Source: Dicyema japonicum (taxonomy: Eukaryota; Dicyemida; Rhombozoa; Dicyemidae). Taken from it: a DNA stretch of 64,000 nt. The DNA lies in assembly GCA_011109175.1 (NCBI GenBank), contig RDEW01000029.1, positions 158,158-222,157 on the forward strand. Direction: 5' to 3'. The first letter of the stretch is position 1. Every line of letters starts with the position of its first letter. Below are positions 34,100 through 49,324 of this stretch, piece by piece. The notes beneath the pieces were generated by a model, which was given only the letters and a program-made list of their open reading frames with translations, had not been told where the DNA came from and did not search any database. The position numbers and the translations under genes were made by a program.

Positions 34100-34198
34100 A
34101 TAGTGCCCCAAAAACCGAGGGTGGACCACCCCTGGGGTCCGCCCCAAACAGGGGTCGTACTGTAGTTTAAATTAATTGTACTGTCTTCATCTCCTTAA

Positions 34199-34372
34199 GG
34201 TGGAGAGCCTGTTGATGGAGTATATAATGAGGCTCGCACTATTGAAAAAGATTTGGTTACAGCAACCAATTACCTGGTGGAATTAGCAAATCTGTTCGAT
34301 GACGTGCCAGGCAACCCGGGTGAGGAGGAAACGGATGGGTTTCAGGCCAAAGACTTCTCTTCTAAGAGATGA
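34199..34372 (+). CDS. 3' end of a gene cut by the gap, unknown product
   Basis: After an acceptor-like ccttaag, an open frame reads GGEPVDGVYNEARTIEKDLV, then NYLVELANLFDD and an acidic Gly-rich end ...DFSSKR before TGA at 34,370-34,372. Helical, charged and protein-like, but no family recognised. Upstream exons would be in or beyond the gap. Confidence 0.45.
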   Translation, partial: GGEPVDGVYNEARTIEKDLVTATNYLVELANLFDDVPGNPGEEETDGFQAKDFSSKR

Positions 34373-35059
34373 AAGGTCTAGAAGCTAGTAGTAATTCTGA
34401 TTCAATTGTGTTTTCCGTAAAAATAAAACTCGGTCTTGCTTTAAGATTGTCATAGTAACAAACTTTCGATTATACTATTAAAGTTCCCACGTGCTCTAAA
34501 AGACTATCATCCGGTCGTTCACACAATGATACATTATTGAATTCGATTAGTGGTGAGATTCTGGTGGTAGGAGGATGATTCGGTAGTCATTATGTTACTC
34601 ATCTAGTCCACACTTGAGTCTCGTCTCTTGAAAGCATCCAATAGTGGCACTGTAAGTATAAGATTATTCATTTGAAGATATCCTTCAAGCCTCTGACATT
34701 AAATGACAGAACGGTAACTCCTCGATAACCTCATCTGTGATCAAGACTTGGTGCAATTGAGTCACGTCACTAACTCACCAAAAACAGTTATAATTTCCCT
34801 CTTCACATTTTACAATTCAAATTAATGTTGTCCTTAAAAATTAGTATTATCAATTAAATGATCAATATTACAGTACTTTATACTAACCAACTCGACATTG
34901 TAAATCAACCGAATCTTAAAGTTTTCCATCAGTTTTGTGCAACAAAATAGGGTGTGACGCAATAATCCTATTTTAAGCTGTCCTTTAATAGTACATGTCA
35001 TTGGATTTTAAGCGATCCATTATTCCTTTATTTATGGACAATTGGCATATTTATAGGAA

Positions 35060-35818
35060 ATGAGCGATATTGAGAGTCGGAGAATGTTCGTGGCGGAATT
35101 GGGAGGGAAGATCAAGGAGATTGAGGAAATCCAAAGGAAGATCGAATCTCTGGAGGCTGAGAGCTTCAACATTAAGCAAAACTTGTCGACAGGGAAGAAA
35201 ATAGACCCGGATGTCATCAAATTCGGTATTTTGTCGTCTCATTCAGCAAAAATTCAAAATCTGAAAAAGTTGAAGATGGCTGAGTGCAAGAACAAGGCTG
35301 CCAAGTTGCAATACGAATTGATGAAGGTCCACGTGCATATTATTTCTAGAGGAATGCTGAGGATCAAAAAATGCAGATTTTGATACGGAACTACGAAAAT
35401 CAGCAGAAGGTGTTGGAGAAAATATTAAACAAACTCAACGATGTCCCCAAAATAAAGGAGACTGTGAAGGAGCAGAGCAAGTTGGCTTCAAGAATGGGGG
35501 ACTACATTCAAAAAGAATTTAAGGCCAAATCAAACCAAGGTGACTCAACGAGGACTAATATAAAGACGTGGGGATAGCGAAGAGAGGAGGGCAATCAAGC
35601 GATTATTGAAGGAGAACAGAAAACTAAAGACAGAGGCTGGATATGAAGGTTTGATTTAAATTCCCACGTGTCAGATGAAAGAAGATGAAGTACCAGTGGA
35701 GGAGAATAAGGACCATATAATAGAGAGACTGAAGAATGCAGAGAATAGAGTGGCGTATTTGGAAAATAAGGTTACCCCCGTAATATAAGAGAAAGATGAG
35801 GTACTACAACAACATTGA
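35060..35818 (+). CDS. 212-residue coiled-coil protein, unknown family
   Basis: ATG at 35,060. Exons by frame: 35,060-35,326, 35,350-35,539, 35,583-35,648, 35,682-35,770, 35,792-35,818; introns 23, 43, 33 and 21 nt (first intron very clear, later ones less so). The whole chain is Lys/Glu/Leu-rich with heptad spacing: GGKIKEIEEIQRKIESLEAE, ENQQKVLEKILNKLND, ERRAIKRLLKENRKLK, IIERLKNAENRVAYLENK. No globular domain. A cytoskeletal, centrosomal or ciliary role is only a guess from composition. Confidence 0.65.
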
Positions 35819-36007
35819 TGAGAATTTTAATTTATTTGATTTTACTAATTTAAATGATGTATTGGTTTATTTATATTTTAGAAATATTGCCCCTACTGCT
35901 GATTATTAACATTATTTTAAAATTTATTTAATTTCCTAAATAAATAAAATAAATTTCTTGGCTTCTAAAGGCAATGACGTGAGAAATGAATTGGTCTGGT
36001 TATATAT

Positions 36008-36372
36008 ATGGATGTGGGGTCAGGTCGTTCACTTCATGTGGTGGCGTTTTGTGGAAAGACACCAAAAAGAAACATTTTCTCTTCCCCATCAAGTCGACTA
36101 GTATGTCTGGACCTCAACTCGAAATGTGAGGGTTGCTTGCTCTTTTGGATAGTCTTGCTTTCTGGAGACATTGAAGAAAGCCCAGGACCAAAACCCCTGT
36201 TATTATGCTAATGGTATAAAAACAGAGATCCTGGGCTACGGAGTCTTTTGCCGAAACACATGGACATTTGCCGTATTGAGGATTCAGTAGCCCCATTATT
36301 TTCTGGATATACCATCATTAAAAACCGACTTGGAGGTGGACTACTTACCATCATTAAGTGGATCATCTAAAA
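36008..36372 (+). mobile_element. LINE 5' coding region with 2A-like motif
   Basis: The plus frame contains CLLFWIVLLSGDIEESPGP, close to the hydrophobic-GD(V/I)ExNPGP pattern of 2A-like sequences known at the N-terminus of some invertebrate LINEs, here with S in place of N. Downstream, GYTIIKNRLGGGLLTIIK is the start of an AP-endonuclease. The element is then cut by a hAT insertion at 36,373. Confidence 0.65.
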
Positions 36373-37497
36373 CAGTGTTTCTTAACCTTTTTTGACCGGG
36401 GACCACTTTAGTCTTTTGAAATTTTCTGAGTACCACATGTAGCAAACAATTTAATAAAAAATTAAAAAATCATAAAATTTAGAGTTAGTGTGATTTTTAA
36501 TCCTGCTTTTCAGAAACTAGTTGTTCAATTTTTGGTACAATGTTGGTAAGTGCCATTCTCATATCGTCTTCCACCTTAAGTCGGTTGCGAACTTACTGTT
36601 CAGAATAACAAGACATTGGCATTTCACGTAAATAAGTGGTTGGAAAGGGAATTATCACTTCCAGTGCATTTTTACATACGATTGGATATTCATTAATAAC
36701 AGAAATCCATAATCGTAAGCGAATTAAATGTCAACTTGCAAAACTGCGAATTTCGCAATTCAATCAACTGTTCTTGGAAATCAATTTCTTGGCCGTCGAT
36801 AGATGTTATATCGGTAGATTCATCCTAATTCTGCATGGGCTGCCGTTTTTCATAACAAGTTGTTCCAAAACATTACAATACATGTCTCATTCGATTTGTA
36901 GTCGTGTCATTAGATAAAAGTACATTTTTAAATTTTTGTACGGCATCTTTATCGAGCATATTCTTGCCATTGTCAATGCGGCAGGTTTTATTAGATTTTC
37001 TCCAGAAGAGTGAGATACTTTGTTTTTGGCAATAATTAAGGATATCTAAAATAAATGCTTCAATTATTAATACCTCAAGTGAAGCTAGCAGACATGAGTT
37101 ATCTATTGGTCTAAATCCGAAATTACTAAGTTTTCCAGATTTATCATATTTAGTTCTCTTTGCTATAAAACTTTCGACAGTGTCAACATTTTGTGGGTGA
37201 GTTTTTTCCTTATGTCTTTTTAATTGTGACGGCTTCAAAGAGTTGTTTCATATTATGACGTCGCATATCATACACTGCGCTTTATTGACGTTGTCAGATC
37301 CAGTATATTGGGTAAATCCATATTGGACATAAGAATCAACCCACTTGCGATCAACCATTACAATCAAATAACAAAAAAACACGTGGAATAAAATTAAATA
37401 TTCTAATGCGAATAAATAATAAAAATTAAATAATTTTTTTAGTCATAAAAATTAATTGACCTAAAAATATTTCTGGGGACCACGTTAAGAAACGCTG
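36373..37497 (-). mobile_element. hAT element (ZBED-like), internally deleted, with TIRs
   Basis: Terminal inverted repeats cagtgtttcttaacc (36,373) and its counterpart ending ggttaagaaacgctg-like at 37,497. Flanking 8-mers atctaaaa and atcttaac match at six of eight positions, consistent with an 8-bp target duplication. The minus strand encodes a BED-finger/hAT N-terminus: LKRHKEKTHPQNVDTVESFI, KFKNVLLSNDTTTNRM. The catalytic half is largely missing, so inactive. Confidence 0.8.
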
Positions 37498-38060
37498 ATC
37501 TTAACCGTGTAATCCTCCGAGCAGAAATGCTGTTTGTCTCTCGACCAGTGCTATAGAACTACGTCCGACTACGAAACAAGTTCCCTTATAAAGATGAGCC
37601 AACCCCTTACCTTATCTGACCTGAAGAATAAAAATTGTCCTCAAACTCGAACGCTATTCCTAGCAAATGGAAGGACTCACATATCATACCGACTACTGAC
37701 TTTCTCGAAACATGTGGAGGAATAATCCACAGAGTCATCTCGCAAAATCAACACACTGAAAGCTGGGTCAGGCCATTCCTTCTGCTAAAGCAAAGAAGCC
37801 CTAACAAACAATTCATTGAATCACAATTAACTATGCAAGTCCTTGTTGGTCAACCTCCCTCACTTCTATCGACAAACTAAAGTCCAAAACACTATTCTCA
37901 GAACAATTACTGGATGTCTCTGAGCAATCCCTATTGAGCATCTTTACTGGGAATCAAAAATTTGGAGACCATCGGAAATGAGATTTCTGCAGTTCTTCTC
38001 CCAAGCCTAGCCGAGACAATCTCTGTCACTCTCTATGCACCCCCAGACAAAGATAAATTA
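37498..38060 (+). mobile_element. LINE remnant continuing beyond the hAT insertion
   Basis: Weak LINE-like frames (for example ending VGQPPSLLSTN at 37,880). Assignment rests mainly on position and the endonuclease text on the other side of the hAT. Confidence 0.35.
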
Positions 38061-38407
38061 TTATGACAACCAGTGACCTAACTTCTGACTAAATCCTCTG
38101 ATGAAGATTACATTATAATATATTCCGCCGAATAATAATATCGCTGTAGACGCGACAAAATAGAAGAGAGCGGACCTACTTCTCCACCTCTCTTCGAAGC
38201 AATAAGTAAGGAAGATGGATCTGGTAGGCACAATCAGATTTTTTGGGTCTTTTCCTTGGATTAATTAGTTATGAGTAGGGCGAACTAAGTTAAAAAAGTT
38301 AAAAATTTAATAATAGTAAATAAAATAATCATTAAAATGATTTTAATATATTTTATTAAAATGTATATTAAACAATATTACAGGTTAAAAAGTAAAATTT
38401 AAAATTA

Positions 38408-40164
38408 CAGTAAACTCTCTTAAATTGCCATTTTTTAAAGAAATATATAATTTTTAGTAGAAAATTTGCAATTCCGAAATTTGCCATAATTTTTTAAAGT
38501 TTAAAAAAAATTACTGAAAATTAAAACAATAAAACTTTATTCAAGTAGCATGCCTCGTGTGATCTAGAGTCGAATACAAGACTCACTATCGAACAGAAGG
38601 TGCAAATATTGCATTATAAGGACGACAATAACTTATTATGCCAAAGAATTGCCGATAAATTTTCCTTTTTGTTTAAAGTGAACATTTGCTGATGGACAGT
38701 TAACGCTATCTTAAAGAGTCGTGAGCCAATTTTGGAACAATTTAAAACAAAAAATTAATCAACAAAAACAGTCAAAAAGTTAAAGTTCCCCACGTTTATG
38801 AGTGGATGGATTCGATGGAAGCAAAAGTATTCTTAGTGTTTTTAAATTTTAAGGTGCATTGTTGAGCGATGCACTAATCTCCAGTAAAGCAGAATTCTTC
38901 GTTAAGCAACTTTCTCACGACTATTTCAAAAACTCATGGATTTTTATCCAAATTTAAGAAAAGGCATAGATTTCGGATGAGGAAAAATTACATGGGCAAA
39001 TGTGCACTGAGAAAAGTGTCGATATTGAAGGGTTTCTCAAAGAATTTCAAGAAGTTTCAAAGTCATATACCTAGGATCAGATTTATAACCTGGATGAAAC
39101 TGGGATTTTTTACAAGTTCATTCCATCCAGAAGTATCTGCAAGACCCCATTCGGAAAATACAAAAACTTTAAGGATAGAGTATCTGTGATGTTATGCACA
39201 AATATGTCTGGAAATCATAAATTAAAGCCTTCATTGATTGGAAAATCAAAAAATATGATTATCAGTGTTCTGTTTCGATTACAGTTCCAAAAAAGCATGG
39301 ATGACCGAATTTATTTTTATTAACTGGATGATAAATTTGACAACCTTTTGAGAACAGAGAAGAAATCAATTTTGCTCCTTATAGACAATTCTCATTGCTT
39401 CGAATTTGGAAAATATAAAAATAATGTTTTTTTCCTAAAAATGCTATTTAATAATTCAGCCAATGGATTTGGGAATTATAAAAACAAGTCCACTTTAATA
39501 GACACAAATTCGAGTGTCTTACTGGATTATTGGAAAAAGAAAACGTGTCAGTTTATGAATCATAAAATTTAAACCTTAAAGACACAGTTCTATTTTATAA
39601 ATGGCCTGGGAATCCCCTAAAATTGTTTTCAAATTCTAAAAAAATCGGGTACTAGCACACCTTTAGTAAACGTGAACTAAAAAAATATACTAATACGGAT
39701 ATTCACGATCCGATTGAAATCGAAGACTTTATGTCTATAAATTATTAAAATGCAATAGGTGAAAAAAATAACGTCATTAATTGATGATAATGAGATAATC
39801 ATCCATGAAGAGACTACTGAATTGAAACAACTAAACAAAAATGAAATAGCAATTAAGTTAAGCGAAATTGAAAAGGATTTTCTTGAGAACGTGGAAAACG
39901 AAGAGGATGTCGTCCTTATTACATCTCTTAGAAGATTTAATGCAAATATTAGAAATATAAAAAAGCAAATGAAAATTGAATTATATTTCGATAAAATTGA
40001 ATACTTCATTTTTTAAAATTATTTTTTTTCGTAATAGTATCAAATTTAGTTATTTTCATAGATGAGAAGTTACCCAATAACTATTTTAAAATTAAATTTG
40101 CCGATTCCCAAATTTGCCGCAAAAACTGCTGGAACCAAAAATGGCAAATTTGGGAGAGTTTAGT
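38408..40164 (+). mobile_element. Tigger/pogo-like DNA transposon copy 1
   Basis: Ends: cagtaaactctcttaaattg at 38,408 and aaatttgggagagttta near 40,164, approximate inverted repeats. The transposase is in several frames but recognisable: IYNLDETGIFYKFIPSR (DDE domain, first Asp), RVSVMLCTNMSGNHKLKPSL, then IGKSKN. A C-terminal acidic frame at 39,759-40,016 is still open. Matches the split copy at 12.0-14.4 kb. Confidence 0.82.
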
Positions 40165-40239
40165 ATAATTTTTGATTTAATTTATTAATTTTTTAAATTA
40201 ACTATTAATAATATATTTTGCCACTAAAATTTTTGGTTG

Positions 40240-41835
40240 ACATGCCCAAGATAGCAAAACCGTACCAAATTAAAGCTAAGGCCATTATAAAGGATTATCC
40301 TAAAGAATTTATGATTCTTGAGGATGGTGCGCTAAATTGTCGACTCTGTGTAATATAAAATGCGAGAAAAGGCATTTTGTGAATTCCAATCGAGCCTCAC
40401 AAAAACATCAAAATTAATTGAGTTTTGCGAAACAACAATTATTTTTTGTACATTTTCTGACTGAATCGCACCAAACACACATTGACCAATATTCCAAAAT
40501 TGATGATTGGGCTCTACAAGTAACCAGAGCATTCATAAAATCTGATATTCCACTAAACAAACTATCTATGCCGTGGCTTAGAGAATTGTTCTACGAAGGC
40601 TCTGTACTAGTTCCCTCACCATCAAAAGCTAGAAGGTGTGTGGATCAAATCATAATGGATCAAAAATTTTTTGCTATTACGGATGAAACAAAAATCCGGG
40701 GCCAAAGATACGTTGCTGTGATAATTGGATCGTTAAATTTTCCTGAAACAACATATTGATATCGTTTAAGGCGGTAGAATCTGCTCCTAACTAGAACATC
40801 ATTACTCAGATAGGAAATAATTTGGTTCAGAGGGAAAATTTCCTTTTGTTAATTTCGGATGCTGCAAATTATATGAAATCAGGCAAAATTTTATGTTTTA
40901 GCTAGCAAATAATAAAGCCTTTTCACGAGAGCCATAGTATTTTATAGCTCCGCATAGGCAGGACACACACTTTATTTAAGTAAAGAACAGTTAATTTTAA
41001 CTAATCGTAGAACCAAGGAATGATCTTCACTTCTTTTTTTTTCTTTTTCTTGTGTGAGTGTCCTTTCTAGACAAATCCAGTTCCGCAGTGAGTATTCACT
41101 GATGACGGCGTCACTCGTCAAACCAAGCTAGCAAAATACCTGAAAATCTTTACCCCAAGTTATTCCACGTCACATGTGCGTTCATCTATTACACAATTTT
41201 TGTGGGAAAATAAGAGACTTATCCGGAAATTGAATTGATGATAGCTACTGTAAGCAGCAATTAACAAGAACAATAGAAGAAAACTAATATTCAAAGACAG
41301 AATTCCACCTCATGTGCATTTGACAGGATGGGGGACCTGGATTAAGGCCGTACTATTCAGAAAATCTGATCGGAGTTCAAAATATTTTCGAATCATTCGC
41401 GGATGATAGTTCGAACAGCTAAAGAAAGTCTCAGAAACCACATGTTAGTTAGCAGTCTATGTGACCTTATCCGAAGCTATTCGAACATTCCAGGTTCGCG
41501 AATAATGTCGCTATTGCAGATATTGTTACCAAAGAACACGCTCCACGATTGAACAAGCATATGTGGTTTAGACTCGTTGGAATTTGGAAATGACAACAAA
41601 CTTATTAAAGAATACATAAATAAAAGGCTTCAAAAATGATATTTCAAACATAATTAAAATGAATAATTCACACATATCTCCTGCCGAGTATTCATTACTC
41701 CTGAATTGTCAGCCAACTCGTGCTCGGTTGAACGATGTTTCTCTGAGATAAGAGTTTTCTAAGATCCAACCGAAATTTTCTAACAGAAAATTTAGAAAAT
41801 TATGTAATTTGTATGTGTAGCAAAAAATTTTAGTG
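40240..41835 (+). mobile_element. hAT transposase of a second family, interrupted by a SINE
   Basis: MPKIAKPYQIKAKAIIKDYP begins a CGGBP1-like hAT N-terminus, followed by WALQVTRAFIKSDIPLNKLS, PSPSKARRCVDQI and FAITDETKIRGQRYVAVIIG (D of the catalytic triad region). After the SINE at 40,910-41,125 the text resumes (ISDAANYMKS before, SKILENLYPKL and later after). The C-terminal CSVERCFSEI dimerisation motif is readable near 41,720. Frame breaks throughout. Confidence 0.78.
40910..41125 (-). repeat. SINE family A, 5' truncated, with target-site duplication
   Basis: Flanked by agctagcaaa at 40,900-40,909 and 41,126-41,135. The body matches 12.81-13.02 kb; the tRNA-like head is missing. Orientation is minus with the tail at the left. 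Confidence 0.88.
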
Positions 41836-42094
41836 TTTTTTTGTTTAGTTATAAAGTTAATTTTTTAGGTTAAATTTTTTATTTTTTAGGTTCAAAAAAT
41901 CTCCCTAGTTATGAGTCACAGTGCTAAAAACAATAGAGGTGTACCATGAAGTCACACTTTATCAGTCGGAAAATAATTATAATCACTTCGGTGGAGATCG
42001 ATTATGAGGTAAGTATTACGGGATCTGATTGGGATAGTTGTCTCAAATTGTCCATTTTTCAGGTTTTTTGCTTTTTATGTCTACCGGCAAAAAA

Positions 42095-42275
42095 CGAGTG
42101 ATGCTGTAATTAGTGAACTTCACTGCGGAACCAGACTGTCTATAGAGGACATACACCCTAGAAAAAGAAAACAAAAAAGTGAAGAGTATTCCTTGATCCT
42201 CGATTAGCGATTATAACTGTTCTTTGCTTAAAATAAAGTGTTGTTCTGCCTGTGAGAAGCAATAACTGATATGGC
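42095..42275 (+). repeat. SINE family A fragment
   Basis: Shares the ccagactgtctatagagga, aactgttctttgcttaaa and atatggctcctcg segments with other family-A copies, in plus orientation. Confidence 0.65.
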
Positions 42276-42279
42276 TCCT

Positions 42280-44930
42280 CGGAAAGTGAGAACATTATTA
42301 TTAGGCAAAGAAATTACTGAACACGAAATTATCCATAATACCAGTCTTAGTTAGAAGGCTAGGGGATCGCTATATTGCTGACTTAATAGACCAAGGAGAT
42401 ACTCAGAAATGAATGATGGATATATTTCTGATATTAAAGTTTAGATATTGGTTTTTGTGGACTCTCGAATTATGTTAAGCTTTTGAAATTCCTAAATGGG
42501 AGGTTTAAGCAGAAAATAGAACATGTCCGATGTAGGTCAAGAGGACAAGTCGAAAGGTAAATCATAAGTTATAATTTTGTAGATTTAATCGACGAATTAA
42601 ACTTGGATGTCTTCTGCCTCCTTGTCTAGAGGTTATTTTGGAAATTATTGTACGTTAATAAAAGACATTGTCTTTGCTTACAATAAAAGTTTAGAAAATT
42701 AACTAATTAAGAGATTTTTAATCCAAATTGTTGGTAATCCCTCTTTTTCTCTCAGAAGATGAGTGTGCCATCAACTCCCTGTTACTCCCCATCTCCCCAT
42801 CAGATTCAGTCGAAATATTTCTGTTAAAGTCCAGTGGGCTGTCCTCACGGCATGCCAGTTCCACAAGTTGGAAGTAGCAGAGGCGTACTCTTAATCGTAA
42901 ACCTTCATCCCATGCTTATGTTCAATGAGCATACTTTCGAGCGTTCCCTTCAGGACAACCGATTGGATGTAGGTCCTCGTTGATTCCTCAATTTATTCAT
43001 ATGATTCTTGAAACACAATTCTTCTTTTGATATATTATGAATAATGTGAATTTTATTGAAGAACAGCAAGAATTAGTCAAGTAGAAATGATCTTGATTTT
43101 AGATTATTATTTTAGTGAATTACAGTTTAGCTATCGATAATGTAACTTAGCCGAAATTTTATAAATCCGAGACTGGTGCACATACCAAAGGTCGTGGGGA
43201 AGTGAAATTGGGGAACAAGTCCAAATATGAAACTGCTAGACAAAATGTGGGCTAGTAGTTTTCTAGTATATAAATTTAGAGTTTATGTGGAGAAAACATA
43301 TGATCACTCATTCACAGAGATCGTAGAAACATAGAAACCATTGCTTTGATTAGTCTTTCTCATGAAACGTTCACTTACAATAATTTTTTTCAGAAAAATT
43401 GCAATAAAATTTAAAAATAGTGATAGAACATAATAAATTAAAATATTATATTTTCCACTAAAAATAAGATTTTTTTTGCAAACGAGCTAAAAATTTGGAA
43501 ATCTGATGGTAAGTTGACAGTCCGGCCCCTTCTTCAAATAGACCAATCAGAATCTTTTCATTCATTGAACATCTCGGTAGACCTGGTTCGTCTACAATGT
43601 GGACACCAATTATGTAAACTGGATAATGTAAAAGTTGTCCTCTGCTCCTTTTGCAACTCTTCGAGTTGGCAGCAAATCATCTGAATTAGTACAATGTTTG
43701 TCTACAATGACAAGACTGACCAATCTATGCTAGCGATCGACATTTGTTGCGTCCTACTTAATAGCCGCTGGTCTCGTACAAGTTAGTGAGGCCTGGGATA
43801 CTTAACTAACTAGCTCAGGGAAATCAATGAGGGTCCGTGGCCTCTGTTTCCTGTTTTTAAAAATGAACTAGGAAATGCATTGGGAAATGCATTGATCGGT
43901 CATAAAGAAAGATACCTCAATCAAGTTAATCTGTGGGCATTCACGGAGACTTTTCCTTTCGACATTTGGGCCATTTGTAGATTGTGCAGGGAGAGTTCGG
44001 TGATTATTGGAAATTGGGATCACAAAATAAGTTTTTTTTTAACATCTTTCTTGGTGGTCTTAGGGTTCTCTAATAATAGTAGCGTCCAATTTAGTTGAGT
44101 AATCGACATCTCCTAGTAATGTCTTTAATGTACCCTCAATCAGTCCATTCGTCATGGAAGAAACTAAAAGAGGGGATATTATGGAGTGCAGGACAGGCGA
44201 AATCCAATGTATTGTCACAGAAAGAGCTCTTCCAGTGTCACACAAGTACATCCAGAACCGACATAAAGGTGAAGACGGCCATTCCTTGCAATTGAGAGAA
44301 CCCCTTCAATAGAACGGGGGAGAGCAAATAATCATTTTTTGACTCTTCAGTGAGTTCCAATCCACAGTAAATTTGCCATACAAAGACGGGTCACAATCTT
44401 TCATACGGAAAAACGTCTTTTCTCCTCCACGGTCTCTCTTACTGATCTCAGTAATTCCTCTATGTTTTCATAGGGAGAGAAACATTATAATCGATCTCCT
44501 CTTTTCCAGCATCAAGCCGCTTTTTTCCTTGGAGGGAAAAACCGCCCTTCGATCTATATATGAGTGTAGTAGAGAGATTCAGGGAAGAGAAAAGTACCGA
44601 ATCCTGAGAAGTAATCATCTCCTTCCTGAAAGTTCTGGTTTCTTAAAAGCTTTCTTTCTAAGCTCAGATGTTTTTTATTCGGTTTTTAAAAGCTATTTTG
44701 ATATCACTAGCAACAAATACGTGCTATAACCGTTCACGTGCTTACCTAAAGGTTGAAGAGTTTGGATGAGATTCGAACGCAATGTTATTTTACGTTTATT
44801 CTGAACTCTGTCATTCGTTATGCGAGGAGATGGGGGTGAAGGAACTTATCATCGTTATTTTTCTCAGTGGCTTGTCCGCGGTGGTAGTCACAATTTAACC
44901 GTAAGACTGGCTATCCCCCAATATGCAATT
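42280..44930. other. no gene recognised
   Basis: AT-rich text with short frames only (for example 44,373-44,729 on +) that carry no family motif. I see no RNA gene. Confidence 0.35.
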
Positions 44931-44934
44931 TGTC

Positions 44935-45330
44935 AAATCTAATTTCACCCCTTTTACTACAGATGGGAGATTCATGAGTGAACATGAGTCATTCCTTAGT
45001 GCTGTCAGTATTCCATTATTGAGATTCCAGATCTTCTGCATCACTTTCAACTAGTTAATGCTATTTACTCGTCAGAGGAAGTCAGGACCAAGGAGTTTTG
45101 GAGGTGGAATGTTCTGAAAGGTACTGCAAAAGATCCTCTTCTTCTGAGGTGCTTACTATAATTCGAATCAAATCTCATGTGCGTGGTTCCGTAGTGAATA
45201 CTGCTGAAGATTCGAAAAGGGGGAAGTATTAGGGGTTGGTTCGCTTTCCTGCCGATCTCCGTTAAAACGTCTGGTGTTATTGGCCTCGGGCGGCTTGCAT
45301 GACGGCGGAAGAGTGAGCCTAAGATGACGT
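44935..45330 (+). mobile_element. LINE C-terminal fragments
   Basis: SNFTPFTTDGRFMSEHESFL is the RT thumb text also seen at 9.07 kb. Further on, broken text equivalent to KRGKY.GL and a (V/E)TSG-like stretch matches the post-RT domain better preserved at 56.0 and 63.5 kb. Confidence 0.6.
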
Positions 45331-45754
45331 GATGGCTCTTCAGAAAATTGGGCTCGAGATCATAAGGGGTCACACCAATCGCGTCCTCAATGCCTGCTGG
45401 CCATAATGGGTACATTGTCATTAGTCGTTCGTTTTGTCATTACTCAAGGTTATTAATGTACTGAAGTGGCCTGTAGAAAGATAAAATTATGATAAAGGTC
45501 ATTCAAGCAGAGTAATTAAGATCACGTCATCTAATCCCATACAACACACCACCAAGAAATGTCAAGACATAAGGATTGCTTAGAGACAAACTAACTTGCA
45601 AGAGAATAAAGCCATCCTAAAGCTAAATCAGTAACCCAAAAGTAAAATAACTAATAAATTTACCAAAACCCTCAAATAAAGTGAATAAATTACAATTAAA
45701 ATCAATACATTTATACAAAAGTCCAAATGAGCAATAACTCGTATTCAAAACTTA

Positions 45755-47801
<2,047 letters not shown>

Positions 47802-48214
47802 ATAAATGAGAGCATAACACAGTCTAATTATTGAGTGATTTAAATAATAATAATTTATAATTTTAAAATATTAAATTATAATATTAAATATTATTTTATT
47901 TTAAATCTTGTGCTTTTGAATCGTATTAAATTAATTTTTAATTCTTATTCATTTCTTCGTTTAAGCTGACAAAAATACTGGTTCTCTTTCAACAATTTGC
48001 TATCTAACTGTTCTTCACTAAAGTGTGCATCCATCCAAGTAATATGGCTTATTATTATTCGTTAATGCAAAACTGTCAAATTTAATGACGCAATAAAGTA
48101 ATTTTAGTGATATTTAATTTTAGTAATATTAAATTTAATAATTATTCAAATATTTATATATATTATTTTTCTTATTCAATGTCTACATTTAATGACTGAT
48201 TTTTTAATTTTACT

Positions 48215-48541
48215 GGACACCGCCGCGTGGCTCATGTGGTGCTTCGTGGCTAATTGGTTGAAGTTTCTGTTTGATCGTCTGTTTCTACTCTCTTTTTCTA
48301 TTAGAGTGGCGTTATGTGATCCATTTGTCTAGGTGGGCCAGTACCAGGCCGGCACGAAAAAGGATCATTTGCTCTGCCCCAATCCACTGGAGGGGTTTCC
48401 ACAACTGCAACTATGGACGTCTTACCCTTAATGTTGATTCCGGATGGACTCTGTTTCCTGTAGAAGTGGAAACTGGATACACTTAATTGTTGTTTACTTT
48501 AACTTATTTATCGGTGTATCCGGGGTTAATAAATTAATTTA
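48215..48541 (+). repeat. SINE-like repeat family B, copy 2
   Basis: Matches 2,288-2,590 from caccgccgcgtgg through tccggggttaataaatt, with an extra short stretch around 48,310. Confidence 0.7.
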
Positions 48542-49324
48542 ATGACTTTTCTTGTTTAAAGCATTCAGTCTCAAGAGAGTCTCCAACGAAAAGGATATTT
48601 GAATCGGATATCCACCCTAACCTGAAAGGATTGGTCTCTAACTTTCTGAACGGAAGGCGTGGGCAGGTAATTTCTATGAAGCCATGAACAAATACATTAA
48701 AAATCGCCCTAGATACGAGATAACCACACGTCCTTTCAGGAGAGTTATCCAGGAGGATCTCCCAGTTCTGTTGCAAGTAATAAACGCCTAATTGAGACTG
48801 TTCTCAGAATAGATAAAATCAGACACTTTTGTCGTCCACAATTGATAAGAGTTTCAAGGAATCTACAATTGGGTTTATGACGGATACGCAACCAAAAATA
48901 TATTCACTTTTCGGCGAACTATGAGTTAATAAGTGAGGTTCTACTTCACAAATTTATTTTGATTACAAGAGATTGTGACCATTTGAGATGGAATCAAGCT
49001 ATCCAAGTACACAAAAGAAATTTTATTTTGAGATCTTTAGGTGATGTTAGAGAAGACACCGGGGAGCTTGTTAACGCATGGATGGGGTCAAACTTTATGA
49101 GAGTAATCAGTGAGCTAGTTTGATAGGAAATAACTGAATAATGAGAAAATAGAAGTGACTAACACAAAAGTTTCCCACTAACAATTTTCTAGGTTTGTTC
49201 TTCATGCAGTGCAAGATGATCCGTTCGACGTACTCGGAGAATGGAAGTCGAGTTGAATGATTTTTATTTCTAATTCATTACTTTACACTGCATTTTACAA
49301 AAAGCCGAGTTAACTATCGCTCCC

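Noticed and set aside
33452-34165. Long ORFs of 158-231 residues
   Set aside because: They consist mainly of the N gap.
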